Positions 51,818 through 62,398 of a DNA stretch of 64,000 bases are shown one piece after another. This stretch comes from Pseudoalteromonas sp. NC201 (lineage in GTDB: Bacteria > Pseudomonadota > Gammaproteobacteria > Enterobacterales > Alteromonadaceae), in contig NZ_CP022522.1 of NCBI RefSeq assembly GCF_002850255.1, positions 43,501-107,500 of the forward strand, written 5' to 3'. Under the pieces are notes generated by a model. The model was given only the letters and a program-made list of their open reading frames with translations. It searched no databases and was not told the origin of the DNA. A program made the position numbers and the translations under genes. Position 1 is the first letter of the stretch. Each line of letters begins with the position of its first letter.

Positions 51818-52584
51818 CAGGGGTGGTCTTGGCATAACTTAGCCAGAGCTGTCTGTGCTTTATGATTACCTTGCTCTGCGGCAAGTTTAAGCCAGTGGAT
51901 CGCTTTTTTAATGTCTTTTGCACCGCCTTCACCGTCGCGAAGCATTGTCCCATAGTTATATTGTGCCCAAGGGTTGCCGGTTTTAGCTGCTGCTGCAAAT
52001 CCCGTTTTTGCTTCTTCAAAGTTTCCTTGGCTGTAAGCGTGAATTGCTTCTTGGTTCTGTGCAGAGATCTTAGGTCCATTATATAGTGGCTTCGGCTTTT
52101 TAAATCTTTGTCTAACAACGCCGCCGAGTACATGGATCCCTACAGGCCTGTATACGGAGACTATGGTTTCATCGTCAAGTAAGTCTAATAGATTGTCTTT
52201 TTCTAGCGTCAGCCTTTGTGGCTTAAAATAATGATCGGTCATTAGCATGCTGACACGGATATCTCGGGTGATGTTACGCATTGTTCGATAAGTGTAGGCA
52301 CTTTCCTTCACTTCAATGTTGTCATCTGTCAGCTCAGTAATTTGTAATATCTGAAAAGCAGGATCATAAACTTGCCCAGTGTTCTTGCCAGCGTCAAAAA
52401 TAATCAGGTCATCGATTTGTGGGGATGCTAAGTATGTTTGATAACTAGCGATTTGTTGTTGATGCTGGTTATAAAAGTAAAATGCAATAGTGACCACAAT
52501 TAGTGCCGACACGGCAACTTTATATTTACTGATGAAGTTGAATATTGTGTCGTAAAACGAAAAAAATACGCTTTTGATTTCCAT
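51814..52584 (-). CDS. Sel1-repeat protein with N-terminal membrane anchor
   Basis: 256 residues. One membrane segment lies near residues 22-38. The C-terminal third contains TPR-type Sel1 repeats (AIHAYSQGNFEEAKTGFAAAAKTGNPWAQYNYGTMLRDGEGG, then KKAIHWLKLAAEQGNHKAQTALAKL), as found in scaffold and regulatory proteins. The middle is beta-rich and unrecognised. It overlaps the end of the GGDEF/EAL gene by 4 bases in the convergent direction. Confidence 0.8.
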   Translation of the reverse strand: MEIKSVFFSFYDTIFNFISKYKVAVSALIVVTIAFYFYNQHQQQIASYQTYLASPQIDDLIIFDAGKNTGQVYDPAFQILQITELTDDNIEVKESAYTYRTMRNITRDIRVSMLMTDHYFKPQRLTLEKDNLLDLLDDETIVSVYRPVGIHVLGGVVRQRFKKPKPLYNGPKISAQNQEAIHAYSQGNFEEAKTGFAAAAKTGNPWAQYNYGTMLRDGEGGAKDIKKAIHWLKLAAEQGNHKAQTALAKLCQDHPC

Positions 52585-52673
52585 ATTCTATTAGTTAGTT
52601 AGGTGTGGGTATGTCTAAGGTAGGCAACTTGAGTGTAGGGGACAAGTGTACTTGTCCCCATAAGTGTAAGATT

Positions 52674-54068
52674 TTATTTCCCTGCCATTTTCGTTTTGGC
52701 ATCGGCTGCCATTAAGGCAAATACGGCGTATGCCGCGGTATTTTGCTTTAGTTTTTCTGGATCGACTTTATCAAGCGTGTCATCAGCTGTGTGGTGATAA
52801 TCAAAATAATCGGTTCCATCTTGGTGTAAAGCGAAGATTGGCGCTGATGTAGCATTTTTCAGCGGAATTAAGTCAGGACCACCATGTGCGCTATTCTTGC
52901 CAATATAAGTAACGCCAAGTGGTGCCAATTGCTTTGCAATCTCACGCACAACCGGTAAGGAAGCGGCATTTACGTTTGATTCAAACGCATACACTACATC
53001 TGCACCAAAATCGGACTCGGATGCGGCTACGATGCGGTCTAATTCTGCCTGATGCTTTTTAAAATAAGCTTTTGCTCCCCAAAGACCGAGTTCTTCTGCT
53101 GCAAATAGGACTACGCGGACACTACGTTTAGGGCGTTTTACATCGGCAATATGCTTAGCTGCCGCCATCGTTAATGCAACACCAGCACCATCATCGAGTG
53201 CACCAGTACCCAGATCCCAAGAGTCTAAGTGACCACCAATCAAGACATATTGCTCTGGAAACTCAGTACCCGTGAATTCACCGATGACGTTATAACTGGT
53301 TCCTTCACCTAAGTCCTCAGTTTGAATATTTAGCGCGACTTTAACGGCATGACCAGAGTTGATAAGGCGTGCTAGCTGATCCGCATCTGGGTTCGCAACT
53401 GCAGTGGACGGGATTTTTGTCACTCCCGCTTTATAGTGACTGCCGCCAGTGTGCGCGAAGCGGTGGTGGCTGGTGCTGACTGAGCGCATCATATAGGCGA
53501 TAGCGCCTTTTTTAGCCGCTTCTACGGCGCCGCTATTACGAGCTCTTACTGCCGGTCCATAGCCATTACCATCAATATCGCGGTTCATGCGGTAATTAAT
53601 AAAAGCTATTTTACCTTTTAAGCTATTGTCTGGCGAAGCAATCAGCTCATCGAGGGTCTCAAACAACACGACTTCGCCACTTAAGCCATCTTTTGGTGTG
53701 CTGACACTGTTACCGAGCGCTGTAAGGTGTAGCGGTTGTTCGCTCGGTATCAGGATTTTTGCAGACTCATGGTAGCGGCGCCATTCAGGAAAGGTCGCTT
53801 CCTCAAGCCAGACTTTGTCAAAGCCCAGTTGCTCAAATTGTTTCTTTGCCCAAGCTACCGCTTTTTTATCATTTTCGGTACCTGGTAAGCGTGGGCCTAC
53901 TTCTGTGGTGAGGGATTCTAGTAGTTGCCAACTTAGGTTGCTGTGGCTTGCGGCTTCTCTAACTTGTTTAACTTGTTCTAATTGTTGTGTAGTAAATTCT
54001 TCGGCTTGCAGTGCTGTACTCAAACCTGCGCTTAATAAACCAAATGCCAATAGTGATTTAAACTTCAT
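52674..54068 (-). CDS. Secreted M28 family metallopeptidase
   Basis: 464 residues with a signal peptide (MKFKSLLAFGLLSAGLSTALQA). The zinc aminopeptidase (M28) catalytic core is complete: GGHLDSWDLGTGALDDGAGV (His and bridging Asp ligands), AAEELGLWGAKAY (Glu pair), SDFG (Asp) and FDYHHTADDTLDKV (His). A PA-type insert (about 130-230) precedes the end of the core. It is probably a periplasmic or secreted dipeptidase/aminopeptidase. The ATG at 54068 gives the signal peptide start; the frame extends 30 codons upstream without one. It is monocistronic. Confidence 0.9.
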   Translation of the reverse strand: MKFKSLLAFGLLSAGLSTALQAEEFTTQQLEQVKQVREAASHSNLSWQLLESLTTEVGPRLPGTENDKKAVAWAKKQFEQLGFDKVWLEEATFPEWRRYHESAKILIPSEQPLHLTALGNSVSTPKDGLSGEVVLFETLDELIASPDNSLKGKIAFINYRMNRDIDGNGYGPAVRARNSGAVEAAKKGAIAYMMRSVSTSHHRFAHTGGSHYKAGVTKIPSTAVANPDADQLARLINSGHAVKVALNIQTEDLGEGTSYNVIGEFTGTEFPEQYVLIGGHLDSWDLGTGALDDGAGVALTMAAAKHIADVKRPKRSVRVVLFAAEELGLWGAKAYFKKHQAELDRIVAASESDFGADVVYAFESNVNAASLPVVREIAKQLAPLGVTYIGKNSAHGGPDLIPLKNATSAPIFALHQDGTDYFDYHHTADDTLDKVDPEKLKQNTAAYAVFALMAADAKTKMAGK

Positions 54069-54259
54069 GATAATCCTTGGTAAAAATGGAGTTACCGAGA
54101 GATTAAAGCATAAATTGTGATGTAAGTCCGTGTATTGCGATGAGGATAATTCATCCACAATCTAGGGGCGCTTTATCTTGGAATAATAGAGTAAAGCGGT
54201 TAGCGAATTTACACATTTGGTATAAAATACGCGATTAAGATAGCGAATAGGAAAGCACT

Positions 54260-55642
54260 GTGTCGATCACTTCATTTTCTCAATTACCTCTAAACCAAGC
54301 GCTTGCTCAGCGCCTTGTAGATCTTAACTACATGGTGCCAACAGCAGTACAGTCTGTGAGTTTAGCGCCGGCGCTGACTGGACGAGATTTAGTCGTGAAA
54401 GGGAAAACCGGATCTGGTAAAACACTGGTGTTTTCACTTGCGCTGCTGAATAAGTTGCAGCCCGAGTGCAATGAGGTTCAGGCTTTGGTGTTATGTCCAA
54501 CGAGAGAGTTGGCTGATCAAGTCGCACAAGAGATCAGAAAAATTGCAGCTTTAATTGGTAACGTCAAAGTGCAAACACTCTGCGGAGGAACGCCAATTGA
54601 ACCTCAAACACGGGCGTTGCAACACGGTGCGCATATTGTTGTTGGTACACCTGGTCGAGTTGAAGAGCATGTTTTTAATGGCTCACTCATGCTAACTGAA
54701 ACGCAGACTGTGGTATTCGACGAAGCTGATCAGATGCTGGATATGGGCTTTACTGAAACGCTAGAAAGCATTTTAGTGTATGTCCCTGAAGTTCGACAAA
54801 CACTAATGTTTAGTGCGACTTACCCAGATAAGATCATGAAACTGGCGAAGCAATATATGCGTGAGCCAGAGTTTGTTGAAGCAAAAGAAGAACAAGCACA
54901 CCACAGCATTAAGCAAACCTTTTATAAGTTAGACAACAATAAAATGCGCTTTAACGCGCTGAGAGTGCTGTTAATGCAGCACCAGCCGCAAAGCTGTATC
55001 GTTTTTTGTAATACCAAAGCTGAGACTAAGCGACTATTCGAAGAATTACGCCAAACCGGACTTGCTTGTGTCGAGTTACATGGCGATTTAGATCAAGGTG
55101 AGCGTGAGTGGTCATTGCTCACCTTTGCTAATAAGAGTGCCAATATTTTGGTTGCCACTGACGTGGCCGCTCGAGGGCTCGACGTTGAGGAAGTTGAGCT
55201 TGTGGTTAACTATCATTTGGCGCTTGAGCCACAGACGCATATTCACCGTGTTGGTCGTACGGGCCGGGGTGAGCACAAAGGTATCGCAGTATCTCTTTAT
55301 GGAGAAAAAGAAGCCTTCAAAATAAAACAGTTGGCGGAAATATATGGTCAAGAGCTAAAACATGGCACGTTGCCGGGCCATTCACTGCTCGAAAAACCAG
55401 CCTATAAGTCGAATATGGTGACCCTCATGATTGAAGGTGGAAAGCAACAAAAGCTTCGCAAAGGAGATATCGTCGGCAGCTTGACAGGTGAAGAGGGCAT
55501 TAACTTTAAACAAATTGGTAAAATCAATATATATGATGTACAAACCTTCGTAGCTGTAAAACGCGAGGCAGTTAAGCCTGCACTACGAAAGCTTAACAAT
55601 AGCAAAATTAAAAATAAGCGCTATAAAGCCCTACGTGCTTAA
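54260..55642 (+). CDS. dbpA: DEAD-box RNA helicase DbpA
   Basis: 460 residues, the length of E. coli DbpA. The Q motif (YMVPTAVQSVSL), Walker A (KGKTGSGKT at 47-55), DEAD (VVFDEADQMLDMGF), SAT and the HRVGRTGRG arginine-finger motif are all present. The C-terminal DbpA RNA-binding domain (VTLMIEGGKQQKLRKGDIVGSLTGEEG) binds hairpin 92 of 23S rRNA and identifies it over other DEAD-box proteins. It acts in ribosome large-subunit assembly. It starts at GTG (54260) with an AGGAAAG ribosome-binding site. It overlaps the convergent DnaJ-like gene by 12 bases. Confidence 0.93.
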   Translation: MSITSFSQLPLNQALAQRLVDLNYMVPTAVQSVSLAPALTGRDLVVKGKTGSGKTLVFSLALLNKLQPECNEVQALVLCPTRELADQVAQEIRKIAALIGNVKVQTLCGGTPIEPQTRALQHGAHIVVGTPGRVEEHVFNGSLMLTETQTVVFDEADQMLDMGFTETLESILVYVPEVRQTLMFSATYPDKIMKLAKQYMREPEFVEAKEEQAHHSIKQTFYKLDNNKMRFNALRVLLMQHQPQSCIVFCNTKAETKRLFEELRQTGLACVELHGDLDQGEREWSLLTFANKSANILVATDVAARGLDVEEVELVVNYHLALEPQTHIHRVGRTGRGEHKGIAVSLYGEKEAFKIKQLAEIYGQELKHGTLPGHSLLEKPAYKSNMVTLMIEGGKQQKLRKGDIVGSLTGEEGINFKQIGKINIYDVQTFVAVKREAVKPALRKLNNSKIKNKRYKALRA

Positions 55643-56215
55643 GGTCTGCTTAAGTATCTCATACTCGTTCATTAAGCGTTTGAAAGTCTCCTCATCACCT
55701 GATTTATCTGGGTGATGAGTCAGGGCCAGTTTTCTCCAACATTGACTTAACATCCTGCGATCATATCCGTTAGGCAGTCGCCAGCGTGTTTTAATCGCGT
55801 TTAATTCGTCAGCCTTGATATTAATTCGCTGGCGAGCGCCATTGAATGCAAAGCGCTGCCAAAAGTTATCCAACAGAGCACTCACTTCTTCACTGCTGGT
55901 TTCATAGTGTTGCCAATCTAAATAGTAGCTTCTGAGCGGATCATCTAATGCTAATTGATGTTCACCTAGTCGTGGAGCTAGATAAACATTGAGCGCTTCA
56001 ACATGCAGGTATTGACCCTCAGCGAATACTTCTTGCTGAAGTTGGTACAGGGCATTCATGATCAGAAAGTTGCGCTTGAAGAGATTTTTATTTTCATCTT
56101 CATCAAGGCGAGGTAGTTGCTGTTGTTCCATCAGAGCGGCGGCAATAGTGTGTACTTTTAAAGATTGATTTTGACAAATTAATTTAAAAATAACATCTGT
56201 AAGCGGATTGAACAT
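55631..56215 (-). CDS. DnaJ-domain protein (DNAJ-related N-terminal family)
   Basis: 194 residues. The C-terminus is a J domain with the HPD motif in LALTHHPDKSGDEETFKRLMNEYEIL. The N-terminal two thirds match a DNAJ-related family found in gammaproteobacteria, with unknown function. It has no zinc-finger or G/F region, so it is not a full DnaJ; it likely recruits DnaK to a specific task. It is convergent with dbpA (12-base overlap) and divergent from the TPR kinase. Confidence 0.85.
   Translation of the reverse strand: MFNPLTDVIFKLICQNQSLKVHTIAAALMEQQQLPRLDEDENKNLFKRNFLIMNALYQLQQEVFAEGQYLHVEALNVYLAPRLGEHQLALDDPLRSYYLDWQHYETSSEEVSALLDNFWQRFAFNGARQRINIKADELNAIKTRWRLPNGYDRRMLSQCWRKLALTHHPDKSGDEETFKRLMNEYEILKQTLST
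55638..55654. terminator. CTTAAG inverted repeat over the dbpA stop codon
   Basis: CTTAAG (55638-55643) and CTTAAG (55649-55654) can pair around GTCTG. It covers the TAA stop of dbpA and lies in the last codons of the convergent DnaJ-like gene. Short stem, weak. Confidence 0.35.
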
Positions 56216-56286
56216 TGTCGCCTCTTTAGTCTTGGTGTATCTTCACACTACCACGCAGACTAAATGATAAGCAATGGAGAGCAACA

Positions 56287-59118
56287 ATGAATTTATCGAG
56301 GCTACTAAAGCCCAGATCTGTGTTTGCGTGTTGTTTTTATCTCTCTACTACTTTTCATGCGGAATATGCAGTGAGTAATACTTCACTCACTGAACGCATT
56401 ACGGAAATGAAGCTGATTACGAATTGGCAACAAAAAAAAATTCTAGGCAAGGAACTTCTCGCTGAGAAAAAGCTCGGAAAAGAGAAAAAAGTGGACATTT
56501 TGTTTAGCCTTGGTAAGTCTGCTTATAGTCACAATCAGTTTAAAGATGCACTAGCTTTTCTTAGTCAGCTAGAATTAATCACCCAGTCAGAGCCCTTAAC
56601 TGACAACCACTTTACTGCTGTTAAGCTACAAGGGATCTGTAATTTCTATCTCGGTCAATACCAACAGGCAATAGAGTTTTACTCTCGTGCTTTAGCGCTG
56701 GCTGAGCAGCGTAATATCCCTATTGAAATGGCTAACTTACACAGCAACCTAGGGTTGGCCTACTTTAAAAACTTTACTTTAGATCTTGCACTACAAAACT
56801 ATTTAAAAGCGGACGAGCTCTATCAGGAGTTTGGCAATGCTCAAGATCACGCTGACATTCTACTCAATATTTCAGGGGTTTATATTCGTCAAGCTGCCTA
56901 CGATAAAGCGGAGGAGATGCTACATACCGCGCTTAAAGCTTTTAATGAATTGGGTGATGAATATGGTGTCGCGCTTGCTCATGCAGATCTTGGAGTCCTG
57001 TATACGGAAACGAAAAAGCCTGAATTGGCTAAAGCTTCTTATCAGGCCGCCATTACGTATTATGAAGCTCAAAATGATGTTCGCCATTTATCGTACGAAT
57101 ACGTTAACCTCGCACTTCTTAGCTATTCCTTAGATCAGCTTGACGTTGCTGAAAAAGAGGCGAATTTTGCACTTTATTACGCTGAAAAGGCTCAAAACCC
57201 CGCTAATGTTATGGAGGCGCAATATACATTAGCACAAATATTTTTTGCACAAGGCAGACTTGTAGAAGCCTTAGCGAATGCTGAGCAAAGTTTAGCTGCC
57301 AGCCGATTGATGCACGAGCAGAAGAAGGAGCGAATGTCGCTACGTTTACTAGCGCTAATTGAGGCTGCTCAAGGTAATATACAACAAGCTAGAGAATATG
57401 ACTCGCAAAATCTGGAAGCGCAAAAGCGCTTAATGAATGATGACGTGCTTAAGCGAATCAATGATTATCGTGCTAAGTATGAAGCGAGTGAGCTTTCTCG
57501 AGAAGTTGAAGTGCTCAAGCAAGAGCAAAAATTACAGCTACTGAAAGAAGAGCAGCGCAGCCAGTTACAATTGTTGGGTGTTATCATTGCACTATTAACC
57601 TTACTGACAACTTTCGCACTTTACCGACGTAAGATTGAGCAAAGAGCAAAACTGGAGCTAAGTCAAAAAGTCGCACTCAGAACATCTGAGCTTCAGCAAA
57701 AAGCGGATGAGTTAAAAGCGGCAAATCAAGTGAAAAGTCAATTTCTAGCAAACATGAGCCATGAAATCAGAACGCCACTTACTACGGTGCTGGGACATGC
57801 AGAAGACTTGTTGGTCGAACAAGATTTAAATGCTCAGGCACAAGCTTCAGTCAGAACTATCTATAATCAAGGGTTACACTTACGAGATCTCGTCAATGAT
57901 ATTCTTGACCTAAGTCGAATCGAAGCTGAGCGCTTAGAGCTTGAATCAACAGAGTTTTCGGTAAGCAGCTTACTTGCGGACTTATGCGATATGTTTCAAC
58001 AAAATATCCAGAGTAAGCAATTAGAGTTTATCGTTTGTGACCAGGTCAGGGCTAACGCTTACGTGCGTTTAGATTACATTCGAGTAAAACAAATACTAAT
58101 AAACTTGCTAAGTAATGCCCTAAAGTTTACCGAAAAAGGCCGTATTGAATTAGAAGTATCTGAAACGCACCATGGCTTACAGTTTGTGGTGAAGGACACA
58201 GGTATTGGCATGACTGAGCAGCAGATAGGCCGAATTTTTGATAATTTCCAACAAGCTGACAACAGCATAACAAGGCGCTTTGGTGGCTCTGGGCTCGGAT
58301 TAAGTTTGTCGAGCCAGCTTGCGCATATGATGAATGGTGAAATAAAAGTTCAAAGCATTATTGATAAAGGCAGTATCTTCTCTTTTCATGTACCTTGTAC
58401 TGTGTATCTCAATGTCGCGGCCACTGAAGCGCAAGAACCTCAGCTAAAGCAACCTTTGTTATCAGGTACTGTGTTGGTTGTAGAGGATCACCCTGAAAAC
58501 CGCCAATTATTCTCTCGTATGATCGAGCGGACGGGGGCGACGGTCATTGTAGCCGAAAATGGTGCTCGAGCGGTTGAACAGTGTCTTAGTGACTTTCCTG
58601 ATTTGGTGCTTATGGACATTCAAATGCCAAGAATGGATGGTGTCGAAGCATTAAGGATTATTCGTTCTGCTGGCTATTCTGGGCCGATATACGCGCTAAC
58701 CGCTAATGTACTGATGGAAGAAGTCAAATCATATATTGATTCTGGATTCAATGGACATATTGGCAAGCCGATTAATAAAAATGAATTGCTGGGAGCTCTG
58801 AATACGCATTTGAACTTTGAGCATGGCAAAGCATATGAGCTTAATATCGATTTATCGGACTTAAGAGATAGCTTCGCAAGTACTTTTGAACAAGAGCGTT
58901 ATTTACTAATTGATGCTTGGCAAAATAAAGAGCTGCTCACACTCCAGGCTATTTGCCATAAGTTGGCGGGGGCGGCATCTATGTTTGAATTTCCCGAACT
59001 GGCAAGTATAGCCATAGAATTTGAAAAAGTGTTAAAGCAAGGAAATGAAGATCAGTTTCAGTCTTTGTTCTTAGCGATGTGCGATCAGCTAAAATCTAAA
59101 GAGTCTTTAGCGTCCTAA
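56287..59118 (+). CDS. TPR-containing hybrid histidine kinase with Hpt domain
   Basis: 943 residues. After a signal segment the periplasmic part has TPR repeats (about 100-400), followed by a helical linker, a membrane helix (about 427-443), HisKA with phosphoacceptor His492 ([15 protein letters not shown]), HATPase ([15 protein letters not shown]), a receiver with phosphoacceptor Asp777 ([13 protein letters not shown]) and a C-terminal Hpt domain with His891 (ICHKLAGAA). All phosphorelay steps are on one polypeptide except the final output regulator. The ligand is unknown. It overlaps the convergent chemoreceptor gene by 4 bases. Confidence 0.92.
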   Translation: MNLSRLLKPRSVFACCFYLSTTFHAEYAVSNTSLTERITEMKLITNWQQKKILGKELLAEKKLGKEKKVDILFSLGKSAYSHNQFKDALAFLSQLELITQSEPLTDNHFTAVKLQGICNFYLGQYQQAIEFYSRALALAEQRNIPIEMANLHSNLGLAYFKNFTLDLALQNYLKADELYQEFGNAQDHADILLNISGVYIRQAAYDKAEEMLHTALKAFNELGDEYGVALAHADLGVLYTETKKPELAKASYQAAITYYEAQNDVRHLSYEYVNLALLSYSLDQLDVAEKEANFALYYAEKAQNPANVMEAQYTLAQIFFAQGRLVEALANAEQSLAASRLMHEQKKERMSLRLLALIEAAQGNIQQAREYDSQNLEAQKRLMNDDVLKRINDYRAKYEASELSREVEVLKQEQKLQLLKEEQRSQLQLLGVIIALLTLLTTFALYRRKIEQRAKLELSQKVALRTSELQQKADELKAANQVKSQFLANMSHEIRTPLTTVLGHAEDLLVEQDLNAQAQASVRTIYNQGLHLRDLVNDILDLSRIEAERLELESTEFSVSSLLADLCDMFQQNIQSKQLEFIVCDQVRANAYVRLDYIRVKQILINLLSNALKFTEKGRIELEVSETHHGLQFVVKDTGIGMTEQQIGRIFDNFQQADNSITRRFGGSGLGLSLSSQLAHMMNGEIKVQSIIDKGSIFSFHVPCTVYLNVAATEAQEPQLKQPLLSGTVLVVEDHPENRQLFSRMIERTGATVIVAENGARAVEQCLSDFPDLVLMDIQMPRMDGVEALRIIRSAGYSGPIYALTANVLMEEVKSYIDSGFNGHIGKPINKNELLGALNTHLNFEHGKAYELNIDLSDLRDSFASTFEQERYLLIDAWQNKELLTLQAICHKLAGAASMFEFPELASIAIEFEKVLKQGNEDQFQSLFLAMCDQLKSKESLAS

Positions 59119-60377
59119 AATAGTTCTATATCATCAGCATTCCCCACATTTGAGTTTTCAGGTTGCTCAATATTACTGATTGATACCCGTGAACTGTCTT
59201 TTCTGGTGTCTAGTTCCGGGGTGTAATCTGAAATCTTAAACATGGATAACTTGGAATGAATACTTTGCGATAGTGCTATGAGGTCACGATTGGAGACAGC
59301 CTGTATTCTTGTACTTGAAAGTGCATCTGAATTCAGGTGCACCATTGACTCTATGCTCTCTTGAGCTTCGTCAGAGGCTTGCTTCTGTTCTCCAACTTGT
59401 CGATGAATATCGTGAGACATTTGGTTGATAGAGAGCATCGCGTTTTCTATTTCGTCAACCTCTTTTGTAGAGGCTTCGCTTAATTTTACCGTGTTATCTG
59501 TTTCCTCTAGTGCTGCTTGCATGAGTGCGTAAACAGAATCTGTACCGGATTGAATTTTTCTGATAACCAGACTTACTTCTTTTGTAGATTGGCTTGTTCT
59601 TGCCGCTAAATTACGAACTTCATCAGCAACGACGGCAAAGCCTCTGCCTAGCTCGCCAGCTCGTGCTGCTTCAATCGCAGCGTTTAGCGCAAGTAAATTG
59701 GTCTGCTCTGCAATAGCATTAATAACTTCAAGCACTGAGCTAATTTCGTTGCTGTCTGTTTTGAGCAACTCTATTTGTTCATTGGTCTTTTTGATGTTAT
59801 CTGCAAGAGTTAGCAGGCTTTCTTGGCTTTTGTCAGTATCTAATCTGGTCTGCTTCACTGCCGTTGTAGCGTTTTCTACAGATGCGTAGATCTGCTCTAA
59901 GCTAGTATCTAAACGCGCGGAAATCTCTAACATAGACTGTATCGAGGTGGCTAAGTATTCTCCGTGAGTATGTTGTAGCGTCGCTTTTTGCGTCATGGAT
60001 GCGTAGGTATCTCTTAAACTATCTGCCATTGGGTGAAGTCGAGAAGAAGATGCGTATACTTCACTAATTATATGTTCTATAACGGCGAAGCAATCATTCA
60101 TTAGTAGGCAGGACTTAGAAATATTTTTATCTTGTTCGTTAAAGCGATACGTTAGGTCGACACCATTGTCGTTGATAAAGTTGCGAACGAGATGTTCCAT
60201 ATGCTTTTCAGCGGAAGAGGTTTTCTTAAAGCATAAAAGCTGGAAGAGCGCCCCCAGTGCTAGAGCTCCGAGAGCAACAGCTATTTTGGCTGTATCAGAA
60301 GATAGCAAGGTGATTGCGAGTGTTACCGAAGCCAGATTAAACAGTGTGACAGCGGCAATAATACGACTCGGCTTCAT
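59115..60377 (-). CDS. Methyl-accepting chemotaxis protein
   Basis: 420 residues. Two N-terminal hydrophobic segments (about 7-25 and 31-48) with almost no periplasmic sensor between them, so signals are probably sensed at the membrane or cytosol. The highly conserved signalling tip is present: [24 protein letters not shown], then [22 protein letters not shown]. It couples to CheA/CheW. No HAMP domain of normal length is obvious. It is convergent with the TPR kinase. Confidence 0.9.
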   Translation of the reverse strand: MKPSRIIAAVTLFNLASVTLAITLLSSDTAKIAVALGALALGALFQLLCFKKTSSAEKHMEHLVRNFINDNGVDLTYRFNEQDKNISKSCLLMNDCFAVIEHIISEVYASSSRLHPMADSLRDTYASMTQKATLQHTHGEYLATSIQSMLEISARLDTSLEQIYASVENATTAVKQTRLDTDKSQESLLTLADNIKKTNEQIELLKTDSNEISSVLEVINAIAEQTNLLALNAAIEAARAGELGRGFAVVADEVRNLAARTSQSTKEVSLVIRKIQSGTDSVYALMQAALEETDNTVKLSEASTKEVDEIENAMLSINQMSHDIHRQVGEQKQASDEAQESIESMVHLNSDALSSTRIQAVSNRDLIALSQSIHSKLSMFKISDYTPELDTRKDSSRVSISNIEQPENSNVGNADDIELF

Positions 60378-60468
60378 TCTATATCCCTAGGTTCATTATT
60401 CAAACTTGGTTTAAATTCACTAGGTAAGGTATAGAACAAAAACAGGTAGTTGGCGAACCTGAAACGCA

Positions 60469-60492
60469 AAAAGCCAGCATAAGCTGGCTTTT
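60469..60492 (-). terminator. Rho-independent terminator of rho
   Basis: AAAAGCCAGC (60469-60478) pairs with GCTGGCTTTT (60483-60492) around a 4-base loop. On the minus strand it ends in a short T-run. It lies 24 bases past the rho stop and separates it from the chemoreceptor gene. Confidence 0.7.
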
Positions 60493-60515
60493 CAATAATT
60501 AGACTCAGAGTCTAC

Positions 60516-61775
60516 TTACTTACGACGCATTGAGTCGAAAAACTCATCGTTTGTTTTGCTCATGGAAAGCTTATCAATAAGGAATTCCATGGCATCGATC
60601 TCACTCATTTCATGCACAATCTTGCGCAAGATCCACATCTTTTGAAGCTCATCAGTCTTCGTCAATAGTTCTTCACGACGAGTACCAGAGCGGTTGAAGT
60701 CGATAGCTGGGAACACACGTTTTTCCGCAATCTTACGGTTTAGGTGTAGTTCCATGTTACCCGTACCTTTAAACTCTTCGTAGATAACTTCATCCATCTT
60801 AGAGCCGGTATCGATAAGTGCCGTTGCGATGATGGTTAAGCTTCCGCCTTCCTCAACATTACGTGCAGCACCAAAGAAGCGCTTAGGTTTGTGAAGTGCA
60901 TTGGCATCAACACCACCAGTTAATACTTTACCTGAGGAAGGAATAACCGTGTTGTATGCTCGAGCAAGACGTGTGATTGAGTCAAGTAGAATAATAACAT
61001 CCTTCTTATGCTCAACTAAGCGTTTTGCTTTTTCGATTACCATTTCTGCTACTTGAACGTGGCGGTTGGCAGGTTCGTCAAACGTAGAAGCAATTACTTC
61101 ACCTTGAACAAGACGCTGCATCTCAGTTACTTCTTCCGGACGTTCATCGATTAGTAGTACCATCAATGTTGCATCTGGGTTGTTGTATGTGATGGACTGA
61201 GCAATGTTTTGAAGCAACATTGTCTTACCCGCTTTTGGTGGTGCAACGATAAGTGCACGCTGACCTTTACCAATTGGAGAAGCAAGGTCTAATACTCGAG
61301 CGGTAATATCTTCTGTACTACCGTTACCTCGCTCCATTACCATACGCTCATTAGCATGAATAGGCGTTAGGTTTTCGAATAGGATTTTGGTACGAGAGTT
61401 TTCAGGCTTATCGAAGTTAACTTCATTAACTTTCAATAATGCAAAGTATCTTTCGCCATCTTTTGGTGGTCTGATTAAACCACTGATGGTATCACCGGTA
61501 CGCAGGCTGAAACGTCTAATCTGGCTCGGAGAAACATAAATATCATCAGGGCCAGCTAGGTAAGATGCTTCTGAAGAACGTAAAAAGCCGAAGCCATCTT
61601 GTAAAATTTCTAAAACACCGCCGCCGTATATATTCTCGCCGCTTTTCGCGTGCGCTTTCAAAATAGCAAAGATAATATCTTGTTTTCTTAAACGAGCTAC
61701 GTTTTCAAGTCCCATGGACTCAGCAAGTTTTACAAGTTCATTGATTGACTTGTCTTTTAATTCGCGTAAATGCAT
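60516..61775 (-). CDS. rho: Transcription termination factor Rho
   Basis: 419 residues, the same length as E. coli Rho. The N-terminal RNA-binding (cold-shock-like) domain [17 protein letters not shown] (about 51-67) is followed by the RecA-type ATPase: Walker A APPKAGKT at 178-185, Walker B with [14 protein letters not shown], and the Q/R loops [26 protein letters not shown]. It unwinds RNA to stop transcription. The trxA gene lies upstream on the same strand, as in E. coli, with a 205-base gap in which the rho leader and a hairpin lie. Confidence 0.98.
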   Translation of the reverse strand: MHLRELKDKSINELVKLAESMGLENVARLRKQDIIFAILKAHAKSGENIYGGGVLEILQDGFGFLRSSEASYLAGPDDIYVSPSQIRRFSLRTGDTISGLIRPPKDGERYFALLKVNEVNFDKPENSRTKILFENLTPIHANERMVMERGNGSTEDITARVLDLASPIGKGQRALIVAPPKAGKTMLLQNIAQSITYNNPDATLMVLLIDERPEEVTEMQRLVQGEVIASTFDEPANRHVQVAEMVIEKAKRLVEHKKDVIILLDSITRLARAYNTVIPSSGKVLTGGVDANALHKPKRFFGAARNVEEGGSLTIIATALIDTGSKMDEVIYEEFKGTGNMELHLNRKIAEKRVFPAIDFNRSGTRREELLTKTDELQKMWILRKIVHEMSEIDAMEFLIDKLSMSKTNDEFFDSMRRK

Positions 61776-61942
61776 ATTGGTGGGTTCTTTATTACAGTTG
61801 TCATTCTCGTTAGTTTCACGAGAGAGGTTGATTTGATAAAGCTTAAAGGTTTGTGGCTTTATAAGTTAGCAGCTAGGCGTCAGGTCGTCCAGTGTTTATA
61901 CAAATTTTATTCTATTAAAAATGATATAGATCAGGTCTACAA

Positions 61943-61962
61943 CTGCGGCAGTGATGCCGCAG
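61943..61962 (-). terminator. Hairpin between trxA and rho
   Basis: CTGCGGCA (61943-61950) and TGCCGCAG (61955-61962), 8-bp perfect stem, 4-base loop, 18 bases after the trxA stop. There is no U-run. It may end the trxA transcript in part, or lie in the rho leader, which in E. coli is the site of rho autoregulation. Confidence 0.5.
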
Positions 61963-61980
61963 AGTATGTAACAGCCTGAA

Positions 61981-62307
61981 TTACAGGTTGTTTTCTAGGA
62001 ACTCAACAAGTTGAGTCTTAGATAGAGCACCAACTTTGGTTGCTGCTACTGCACCATCTTTAAACAGTAATAGTGTTGGAATACCACGGATACCGTACTT
62101 AGGTGGAGTTCCTGCGTTTTGGTCAATATTCAGTTTGCCGATCGCAACGCGGTCACCGTGTGATTCTGCAACTTCATCAAGGATAGGCGCAATCATCTTA
62201 CAAGGGCCACACCATTCTGCCCAGAAATCTACTAGTACAGGCTTGTCAGATTTGATTACGTCAGCTTCAAAGCTGTCATCAGTTAGTTGGATAATTTTGT
62301 CGCTCAT
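61981..62307 (-). CDS. trxA: Thioredoxin 1
   Basis: 108 residues, complete. The redox site is WCGPCK with Cys33 and Cys36, the cis-proline loop is GIPTLLLF, and the fold is canonical. It is the cytosolic dithiol reductant. It is divergent from rhlB and upstream of rho, the same arrangement as in E. coli. Confidence 0.97.
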   Translation of the reverse strand: MSDKIIQLTDDSFEADVIKSDKPVLVDFWAEWCGPCKMIAPILDEVAESHGDRVAIGKLNIDQNAGTPPKYGIRGIPTLLLFKDGAVAATKVGALSKTQLVEFLENNL

Positions 62308-62398
62308 TACGCTCTCCGTTAGAATTAGGCGAAATATTTAATGCGTATTTAAACACTCTTGTTTCTTATTGCAAGTTTAAACGTTATGCTTTATTGCT

